Assembly (NCBI GenBank): GCA_017532885.1
Contig: JAFXIS010000058.1
Span: 1 to 21,557, forward strand
Source: Alistipes sp.
GTDB taxonomy: Bacteria > Bacteroidota > Bacteroidia > Bacteroidales > Rikenellaceae
Direction: 5' to 3'
DNA: 21,557 nt
Part shown: positions 1 through 6,369 of the stretch, piece after piece
Position numbering within the stretch: the stretch's first letter is position 1
How the letters are laid out: each line of letters opens with the position of its first letter
The notes under the pieces: model-generated
The model's input: only the letters and a program-made list of their open reading frames with translations
Databases searched by the model: none
What the model was told of the DNA's origin: nothing
Made by a program: the position numbers and the translations under genes

Positions 1-1
1 A

Positions 2-1918
2 GCGGGTAATCCTTATACTTCAAAGTATACAAACATCACCGTTAAGGGTCATGTTGAGGTTAACGGTATGGCTTATGTTGGTGGTGTAGGTGGTAAGAAC
101 GCTTACGCAAACTGGACAAATATCACTGTAAATGTTGATGAGACATCTTATGTAAAGGCTAACTCTGTTGAGAACGGCACAGCATACCGCACATATGTAG
201 GTGGTGTTGTAGGTTTCAACGGTGAGGGTGGCCACAAGTTCTCAAATATCACATCTAACATCAATGTTGAGGGTACTACTTGCGATGTTGGTGGTTTGTT
301 TGGTATCGCTCACTATGGTAACCAGTTCGAGAACTGCTCTTGCTCAGGTGATGTTAAGATTACTGCAGCAGAAGAGGCAGAAGAGGCTCAGGAGATTGGT
401 GGTATTGCAGGTGTATGGAACAATGGTGGTGCTGATGTAGTATTCACTAACTGCAAATTTACTGGTACTTTGCAGGCTAACATTGAGGGTGTTGATTTCT
501 ACTATGGTGGTCTTGTAGGTGCTCCTTATAGCGCAACCGGCGCTGGTAAGCTTATCATCGACGGTATTGAGTATTCTGTTGCCGGTGTAAACCACAAGCA
601 GTTGAATGATATTCTTGCAGAGACTGGCGAGTTGGTTTTCGCAAACGATATGGAGTGCAAGGCTAACGGCAACGATGCAGTATCTAACGCATATGGTAAG
701 ACTGGTCTTAATCAGGTAAATGGTGGTGTTATTGATGGTCAGGGTCACACTCTCACAGTAAAGGGTGCTGGTGGCACTTGGGACTCTGCAATCAACACAA
801 CTGGTGGTACTATCAAGAATTTGACAATTGATAGCGGTTTCCGCGGTATCTTCGTAAACCACAATAGCGACTACAGTGATAAGGTTATTTTGGAGAATGT
901 AACAATTGATGGTCCAGTTTACACTATCTCTTGCGACCAGGGTACAAACAATGGTTTGGAGGCTTATAACTCAACTTTCAACGGTTGGACTTCATACGCT
1001 GCTACTATCGGTAAGGTAACTTTCACAGAGTGCTCATTCGGCGAGGGTGCCGGTTATGCATTCTGCCGTCCTTATGCTCCTACAACTTTCATCGGTTGTA
1101 AGTTCGAGGCAGGTTTTAAGATGGACCCTCGTGCTAAGGTAACATTCGTTGATTGTAAGCTTGATGGCGTAGATTTGACTGATGCAAACTTAAGCACTTT
1201 GGTTACATCAAATATCGCAAATGCAGGTTTCCACGCTGAGGTTACCGACAATGCAACTCTTGCTGAGGCATTGGACAATGGCTCAACTTATGTAGAGGTT
1301 GCTGCTGGTAATTATACTTTCCCTGCATCATCAATCGCTGCCGGTGCTGTTATCAAGTGCGAGGAGGGTACTGTATTTACAGGTACTTCTTCTTTGAATA
1401 TCAAGGGTGCTACCGTTGAGGGTGCGACTTTCTCTAATGATGGTGTTGCTGTTTCTGGTACTATCAATGGTAATTTCAAGGATTGTACTTTCGAGGGTTC
1501 TGAGGCTCTTCGTTGGTGCTACACAAAGGCAGGTGAAACATCTGTATTCGAGAATTGCGTAATAAAGACTGACTTCCGTGGTTTCCACTTTGATAATATG
1601 GAAGGTGATGTTATTTTCAGAAACTGCGAGATTAACGGTTTCAATGCATATGGTGGCGATGGCACTGCTACTTTCGAGGGTTGTACATTCGGTAACGATG
1701 CTTCAAACTACAATGGTTTGAACATTTACTCTAACACCGTTTTGAAGGGTTGTACATTCAACTTCATCAGTGGTAAGACTAACTTTGTTGATATGGAGGG
1801 TACTGGTAAGACTTTGACTATCGAGAACTGTACTGCTACACTTGATGGCATTGCAACTGAGGTTAGCAAGTTTGTTGGTGGAAGCAAGTTGGCTCAGAAC
1901 ACTGTAATCTATAAATAA
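2..1918 (+). CDS. Large surface beta-helix protein with GGLVG (GLUG-like) repeats, 5' end missing
   Basis: The reading frame is open from base 2 and ends at TAA 1916-1918; no start is visible, so this is the C-terminal part (about 638 residues) of a larger protein. The first ~180 residues carry repeated Gly-rich motifs such as YVGGVGG, YVGGVVGF, VGGLFG, IGGIAGV and YGGLVG, the GLUG-like pattern of adhesin-type surface proteins. The rest shows about a dozen rungs of the form F-x-(N/G/D/E)-C-x-(F/I) (FENC, FTNC, FTEC, FVDC, FKDC, FRNC, FEGC, LKGC), as expected for a right-handed parallel beta-helix. It ends in SKLAQNTVIYK with no recognisable type IX sorting domain. Codons are strongly T-ending (GGT, GCT, GTT), unlike recG next door. 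A role in binding host or polysaccharide ligands is inference; substrate unknown. Confidence 0.85.
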   Translation, partial: AGNPYTSKYTNITVKGHVEVNGMAYVGGVGGKNAYANWTNITVNVDETSYVKANSVENGTAYRTYVGGVVGFNGEGGHKFSNITSNINVEGTTCDVGGLFGIAHYGNQFENCSCSGDVKITAAEEAEEAQEIGGIAGVWNNGGADVVFTNCKFTGTLQANIEGVDFYYGGLVGAPYSATGAGKLIIDGIEYSVAGVNHKQLNDILAETGELVFANDMECKANGNDAVSNAYGKTGLNQVNGGVIDGQGHTLTVKGAGGTWDSAINTTGGTIKNLTIDSGFRGIFVNHNSDYSDKVILENVTIDGPVYTISCDQGTNNGLEAYNSTFNGWTSYAATIGKVTFTECSFGEGAGYAFCRPYAPTTFIGCKFEAGFKMDPRAKVTFVDCKLDGVDLTDANLSTLVTSNIANAGFHAEVTDNATLAEALDNGSTYVEVAAGNYTFPASSIAAGAVIKCEEGTVFTGTSSLNIKGATVEGATFSNDGVAVSGTINGNFKDCTFEGSEALRWCYTKAGETSVFENCVIKTDFRGFHFDNMEGDVIFRNCEINGFNAYGGDGTATFEGCTFGNDASNYNGLNIYSNTVLKGCTFNFISGKTNFVDMEGTGKTLTIENCTATLDGIATEVSKFVGGSKLAQNTVIYK

Positions 1919-1944
1919 TACAGAGATTATTTAATAGTATTTCC

Positions 1945-1975
1945 AAAACTGCGCTCTTCGGGGCGCAGTTTTTTT
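1945..1975 (+). terminator. Rho-independent terminator after the surface protein gene
   Basis: A 9-bp stem (ACTGCGCTC at 1948-1956 against GGGCGCAGT at 1961-1969, one G-U pair) closes a TTCG tetraloop and is followed by six T (1970-1975). The A run before the stem can pair with the T run. It lies 30 bases after the stop codon, so it isolates recG from upstream transcription. Confidence 0.9.
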
Positions 1976-2025
1976 GTGTAATAAATGCCGCAGAGGCTGT
2001 TTTTGCGGGTGCGGGGGAGGTGAAT

Positions 2026-2057
2026 TTTGCATTTCTCGTTTTTGAATCCTATATTTG
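2026..2057 (+). promoter_or_regulatory. Bacteroidetes-type promoter for recG
   Basis: TTTG at 2026-2029, a 20-base spacer, then TATATTTG at 2050-2057, matching the Bacteroidetes -33/-7 consensus. The expected transcription start is within a few bases of the recG ATG at 2062, which would leave almost no 5' leader. Confidence 0.65.
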
Positions 2058-2061
2058 TAGT

Positions 2062-4176
2062 ATGGGAGATTATTTGGATAATAGCGTGAAGTTTGTTCCC
2101 GGGGTGGGAGAGGCGCGTGCTAAACTCTTGGAGAAAGAGTTGGGCATAATAACTATTGGCGACCTTTTGCGCCACTACCCCTTCCGCTATGTGGACCGCA
2201 CCAAAATTTACCCCATAGCTGCCGTAAACGAGTCGATGTCGTCGTCGCTGGTGCAGATTCGTGCCCGCGTGACGGGAGTTGCATACTCAGGAACGGGGCG
2301 CGCACAGCGTTTCTCGGCATTCGTATCGGACAGCAGCGGCTCGGCCGAGCTCACTTGGTTCCGCGGCATAAAATGGATTGAAAAGAGCATCGAAGTGGGG
2401 CGCGAATACCTGATTTTCGGGCGTCCCTCGTTTTATCGCGGCGAGGTGCAGATGGCGCACCCCGAATTAGAGCTCGTCGAAAAGGCCTTCAGTCGCCCGG
2501 TGCAGAGCGCTTTGCAGGGCATATACCCCTCGACCGAGAAAATCGCATCATCGTTCGGCGCAAAGGGCTTTTTCAAAATTATAACCAATGCCTGGGAGGT
2601 AGCTAAGGAGCATATCGCGGAAATTCTGCCCGAAAATCTGCGTCGCCACTACGGCCTGCTATCGCTGCGCGACGCGCTATTTAACATTCACTTCCCGCAA
2701 TCCCCCGAGATGCAAAAGCGCGCCGAATGGCGTCTGAAATTTGACGAATTATTGGGTGTGCAGCTCTCGATTCAGGCCTCTCGCACCGACCGTCTTTCGA
2801 AGAATAACGGATTTTTGTTCCCGCGCGTCGGAGAGATGTTCAACACCTTCTATAACGAGAAAATTCCCTTCGCTCTTACCTCGGCGCAGAAGCGCGTGAT
2901 AAAGGAGATTCGCCAAGATACGGTGTCGGGGTATCAGATGAACCGCCTGCTGCAAGGCGATGTGGGCAGTGGCAAGACAATGGTGGCGCTGATGTCGATG
3001 CTCTTGGCCGTAGATAATGGATTTCAGGCCTGCATGATGGCACCGACCGAGATTCTGGCGCGTCAGCACTTTGCCACAATATCGCGCCAAACCGAGGGCA
3101 TGGGGTTGCGCGTGGCAATTCTTACAGGCTCGTCAAAGACCGCCGAGCGTCGTCATGCTTTAGAGGGTATAGCTTCGGGTGAGGTCGATATTCTTATCGG
3201 CACGCACGCCCTGATTGAGGATAATGTCCGTTTTGCAAACCTCGGATATGTCGTCATAGACGAGCAGCACCGCTTCGGCGTGGAGCAGCGAGCAAGGCTC
3301 TGGACCAAGAACCAGCAGCCGCCACATATACTTGTAATGACCGCAACACCCATTCCCCGCACGCTGGCAATGACGCTTTATGGCGATTTGGATGTGTCGG
3401 TGATTGACGAGTTGCCTCCGGGTCGCCAGCCCATACGCACCTACCATTACTACGACTCGGCAAGGCTCAAATTGTGGGGATTTCTGCGTAAGCAGATTGC
3501 CGCAGGCAGACAGGTTTATGTGGTCTACCCCCTTATCAAGGAGTCGGAGACGATGGATTACAAGGACCTTGAGGATGGTTTTGAGTCGATTGTAAGGGAT
3601 TTCCCTCTGCCCGACTATCGGGTGACGGTATGCCACGGCAAGATGAAACCACAGGACAAGGAGGAGTCGATGCGCCAATTCAAGGAGCATGAGGCCGACA
3701 TTTTGGTTGCCACATCGGTTATCGAGGTGGGTGTCGATGTGCCGAACGCTACGGTAATGGTCATAGAGTCGGCAGAGCGATTCGGACTTTCACAGCTTCA
3801 CCAATTACGCGGGCGCGTGGGACGCGGAGGCGAGCAGTCGTTCTGCATATTGATGTCGGGAGAGAAACTATCGCGAGAGGCGCGCCAACGCCTACAAGCC
3901 ATGTGCGAAACAACCGACGGATTCCGCTTGGCAGAGCTTGACCTTAAGCTACGAGGCAGTGGCGACATATATGGCACACAGCAGAGTGGCGAGGCCTTCA
4001 ACCTCAGGATTGCCAACCCGACGCTCGATACGGAGCTGCTCACCACAGCGCGCGAGGCTGCCATTGCCCTGCTCTCGGCAGACCCCCATTTGGAGCATCC
4101 CGACCATAGGTGGCTCAAGATATTACGCGCAAGGCACGCCGGAAGTCGCAAATACGACTTTTCGATGATATCATAA
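2062..4176 (+). CDS. recG: ATP-dependent DNA helicase RecG
   Basis: RecG is a superfamily 2 branched-DNA translocase that reverses stalled replication forks and processes recombination intermediates in the cytoplasm. The 704-residue protein has the expected family length. Visible features: an N-terminal helix-hairpin-type segment (VKFVPGVGEARAKLLEKEL), the OB-fold wedge region (about 60-170), Walker A GDVGSGKT at 299-306, the RecG-specific DEQH box at 400-403, MTATPIPRT from 426, and motifs V-VI ending in RGRVGRG from 583. I chose ATG 2062 instead of the in-frame ATG 2020 because the promoter octamer lies between them and the family N-terminus begins here. The 67-base gap to the next gene has no terminator, so read-through is likely. 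Confidence 0.97.
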   Translation: MGDYLDNSVKFVPGVGEARAKLLEKELGIITIGDLLRHYPFRYVDRTKIYPIAAVNESMSSSLVQIRARVTGVAYSGTGRAQRFSAFVSDSSGSAELTWFRGIKWIEKSIEVGREYLIFGRPSFYRGEVQMAHPELELVEKAFSRPVQSALQGIYPSTEKIASSFGAKGFFKIITNAWEVAKEHIAEILPENLRRHYGLLSLRDALFNIHFPQSPEMQKRAEWRLKFDELLGVQLSIQASRTDRLSKNNGFLFPRVGEMFNTFYNEKIPFALTSAQKRVIKEIRQDTVSGYQMNRLLQGDVGSGKTMVALMSMLLAVDNGFQACMMAPTEILARQHFATISRQTEGMGLRVAILTGSSKTAERRHALEGIASGEVDILIGTHALIEDNVRFANLGYVVIDEQHRFGVEQRARLWTKNQQPPHILVMTATPIPRTLAMTLYGDLDVSVIDELPPGRQPIRTYHYYDSARLKLWGFLRKQIAAGRQVYVVYPLIKESETMDYKDLEDGFESIVRDFPLPDYRVTVCHGKMKPQDKEESMRQFKEHEADILVATSVIEVGVDVPNATVMVIESAERFGLSQLHQLRGRVGRGGEQSFCILMSGEKLSREARQRLQAMCETTDGFRLAELDLKLRGSGDIYGTQQSGEAFNLRIANPTLDTELLTTAREAAIALLSADPHLEHPDHRWLKILRARHAGSRKYDFSMIS

Positions 4177-4243
4177 CAACCGCACTATAAAATATTTCGG
4201 CACGCTATTCGTTTAAGTATGTAGAACAACAACATTTTACACG

Positions 4244-5044
4244 ATGAAACGACTAACAATATCTATATTGACAATATTTCTTGCCTCTACGGTCTGCGCT
4301 CAGCTCTATGTGCCGGGCGAAACGCTGCGTTACAAGATAAGTTATCGTGCAAAGCTTTTCCCAAACACCGAAGTGGCAAAGGCCGAGATGACCACATCCC
4401 TCACAACTCTCGACGGCATGCCCGTATATCGCGTACACGGGCAGGGCGAAACAGCAAAAGCCTTCAATTGGATATTGCCGATAAACGACGCCTACACCAT
4501 ATGGGCAGACACCACAACAATGCGCACAAAGCGCTTTGAGAGCGACCTGCACGAAGGAGATTACACCTTCCGCAGCACCTACATCTATGATTGGATAAAC
4601 CATAATGTTCACACGCGTTGGCAAAAGCGCAAACGCGCCGAGCAATTTAAGACCATGTCTATCAATGAGCGTAGTATGGATGCTTTGTCGCTCTATTTCG
4701 ACCTCCGCTCAGTGCCCGACGAAGATATCAAAGAGGGCTTCGCGCGCGACCTTGATATGGTTTTAGAGGATACGATTCGCACGCTGCGTTTCCGATATGC
4801 CGGGCGTGAGGTGCGCAAAATCAAGAACTTAGGACGATATCGCACCATAAAATTCCGATGCACGATAGCCACCTCCGACGGCGAATCATTCCAAGACGGA
4901 ACGGAGTTCGTGGTATGGATTTCCGACGATAAGAACAAAATTCCGCTCTATGTGCAGTCACCCATAAAGGTGGGTAGCATCTGCGCTTACCTGTATGAAT
5001 ATAAAGGTTTACGCTATCCGTTGGATAGTTTTATAAAAAAATGA
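4244..5044 (+). CDS. Exported DUF3108-domain protein
   Basis: 266 residues with a clear signal peptide (MKRLTISILTIFLASTVCAQ, cleavage expected near residue 19-20). The mature part opens with the DUF3108 hallmark GETLRYKISY and continues with alternating beta strands (for example WADTTTMRTKRFESDL) and the conserved DGTEFVVWISDD...IPLYVQSP ending. DUF3108 proteins are envelope proteins of unsettled function common in Bacteroidetes; the fold is expected to be beta-rich and periplasmic. It follows recG by 67 bases on the same strand with no promoter match or terminator between, so cotranscription with recG is likely but not proven. No enzyme motif is visible. Confidence 0.85.
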   Translation: MKRLTISILTIFLASTVCAQLYVPGETLRYKISYRAKLFPNTEVAKAEMTTSLTTLDGMPVYRVHGQGETAKAFNWILPINDAYTIWADTTTMRTKRFESDLHEGDYTFRSTYIYDWINHNVHTRWQKRKRAEQFKTMSINERSMDALSLYFDLRSVPDEDIKEGFARDLDMVLEDTIRTLRFRYAGREVRKIKNLGRYRTIKFRCTIATSDGESFQDGTEFVVWISDDKNKIPLYVQSPIKVGSICAYLYEYKGLRYPLDSFIKK

Positions 5045-5054
5045 TTTATATTTG
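5021..5054 (+). promoter_or_regulatory. Bacteroidetes-type promoter for the coiled-coil protein gene
   Basis: TATATTTG at 5047-5054 matches the -7 consensus; a TTG at 5021-5023 lies 23 bases upstream, slightly wide for a -33 element. The element overlaps the last codons of the preceding gene and would give a leader of about 35 bases before ATG 5098. Confidence 0.6.
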
Positions 5055-5097
5055 CAGTGCAAACAACTTTAATTACTAACATTAACGAAAACGGATT

Positions 5098-6027
5098 ATG
5101 AAAGAAGAGTATAACGATAACGAGTACGATGCTCGTGACGAGTATGAATACGAATATGAAGAGCAGGTCGTAGATGATAAGGCAGTAAGAGGTTACCGCA
5201 TCGTGATTATCATCTTAGCGGTGATTTTGGTAGCTCTGTCGGCTGTATATTTCAAGATGCACCAGGAACAGAAGGCGGATTATGCCCTTTTGGAGGAGGA
5301 CCGCACGAAGATTCAGGGCGACTTGGATAGCCTTATCGTATCGTACGACGGACTCAAGATGCAGAACGACTCTATCGCCGCCAATTTGGAGGAGGCGAAG
5401 TTGCTGGTCGAGCAATTGAAGAACGAGCGCCGCTTGAATTATAACAAGATTCGCGCCTATCAGAAGGAGGTCGGCACCTTGCGTACCATTATGCAGGGCT
5501 ATGTGCGACAGATTGACTCGCTCAATACGGTAAACAAAAAACTTACGAAGGAGAATATCTCATATAAGAAGGAGATTTCTACGGCGCAGCTGCGTGCTGA
5601 GATGGCGGAGGAGCGTGCTGCCGAACTCAACGACAAGGTACGCGTAGGCTCGGTTGTTCGCGCTCGCAGTATAGGCATGGTGGCACTCAACTCAAAGAGC
5701 AAGGAGGTTACTCGCGTGAAGAATGCTGCACGCCTGCGCACCGACTTTGTTTTGGGTGGCAACGAGTTGGCAGAGCCGGGTCAGCGCACTATCTACCTCT
5801 GCATCACTTCGCCCGAGGGTTATGTATTGTCGGGTCCCGATGCCGCAACCTTCTCTTTCGAGGGTGCGCAGAAGGTATATTCTGCATCGCGTGAGGTAGA
5901 TTACCAGAACGATGACCTGGGCGTAAGTATCTTCTTCAATGGCTCGGGCTTCACCGAGGGAACCTACAAAGTTGAGCTTTACGCCGACGGCAAACTTATC
6001 GGTCAGTCGGAGGTTGCTCTGCGATAG
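5098..6027 (+). CDS. Inner-membrane-anchored periplasmic coiled-coil protein
   Basis: 309 residues. Residues 1-33 form an acidic, Tyr-rich cytoplasmic tail (repeated EYEYE). A single hydrophobic segment at 35-52 (IVIIILAVILVALSAVYF) acts as an uncleaved anchor, followed by a heptad-rich, charged coiled coil at about 55-175. The C-terminal ~130 residues look like a compact beta-sandwich (RTIYLCITSPEGYVLSG; GTYKVELYADGKLIGQS). This architecture is widespread as a hypothetical protein in Bacteroidales; I know no assigned function. A structural or scaffolding role in the envelope is inference. It has its own promoter and is closed by a terminator, so it is probably a single-gene unit. Confidence 0.8.
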   Translation: MKEEYNDNEYDARDEYEYEYEEQVVDDKAVRGYRIVIIILAVILVALSAVYFKMHQEQKADYALLEEDRTKIQGDLDSLIVSYDGLKMQNDSIAANLEEAKLLVEQLKNERRLNYNKIRAYQKEVGTLRTIMQGYVRQIDSLNTVNKKLTKENISYKKEISTAQLRAEMAEERAAELNDKVRVGSVVRARSIGMVALNSKSKEVTRVKNAARLRTDFVLGGNELAEPGQRTIYLCITSPEGYVLSGPDAATFSFEGAQKVYSASREVDYQNDDLGVSIFFNGSGFTEGTYKVELYADGKLIGQSEVALR

Positions 6028-6047
6028 CGGAATGCACAACTACATAG

Positions 6048-6086
6048 CAAAGGCTACCCTGAAAGGTAGCCTTTGTTGTTTTGTTG
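6048..6086 (+). terminator. Rho-independent terminator after the coiled-coil protein gene
   Basis: An 11-bp perfect stem, CAAAGGCTACC (6048-6058) and GGTAGCCTTTG (6065-6075), with a six-base loop CTGAAA, followed by a T-rich tail (TTGTTTTGTTG). It starts 20 bases after the stop codon. Confidence 0.88.
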
Positions 6087-6103
6087 TGAGGAGGGTAAGG
6101 TGG

Positions 6104-6184
6104 TTAAGGAAATTAGGGAAATTAGGGAAATTAAGGAGTTTAAGGAGTTTAGAGTAAATCATCCCTAAATTCCCTAAACTCCCT
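6104..6184. repeat. 9-bp tandem repeat folding into an imperfect inverted repeat
   Basis: Five consecutive 9-mers of the form TTARGGARW run from 6104 to 6148, with a partial sixth to 6154. The last two and a half units (6133-6154) are complementary to CCCTAAATTCCCTAAACTCC and flanking bases at 6163-6184: 17 of 22 positions pair as Watson-Crick, plus a G-U, around the loop TAAATCAT. The stretch has no plausible coding role. It sits between converging genes. Confidence 0.75.
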
Positions 6185-6247
6185 ATAAATTTACCAGCAC
6201 CAAGCGTGACGCCAAAAACTTGTTAGACACCACCTTATCCCCCTCAA

Positions 6248-6366
6248 AATTCGTATAACAAGAACTATTTTGAAGCTGCTCGCAGACCGAAAAAGCGGAG
6301 TTTACTCTGCGTAAATGAGCATTTTTCGGGCAAGGCAGATGCCAAAAGAGCCTTGTTATACGGATT
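6248..6366. repeat. Hairpin element bounded by 15-bp terminal inverted repeats
   Basis: CGTATAACAAG at 6252-6262 is mirrored exactly by CTTGTTATACG at 6352-6362; allowing one G-U position the repeats extend to 15 bp (6248-6262 and 6352-6366). Inside, further blocks pair in register: CTaTTTTG/CAAAAgAG, CTGC/GCAG, CCGAAAAA/TTTTTCGG and TTTAC/GTAAA around the apical loop TCTGC. The whole 119 bp can fold as one long imperfect hairpin. It lies just beyond the stop codon of the outer-membrane protein gene and encodes nothing convincing. A half copy occurs at 20274-20323. It may be a MITE-like repeat, a structured 3' end or both. Confidence 0.75.
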
Positions 6367-6369
6367 TTA

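Noticed and set aside
773..791. Possible sigma-54 promoter (TGGCAC followed by TGCA)
   Set aside because: The spacing between the GG and GC pairs is too long and it lies inside a coding region.
2020..2061. Longer RecG starting at ATG 2020
   Set aside because: The promoter -7 octamer lies between this ATG and 2062, and the extra 14 residues do not resemble the family N-terminus.
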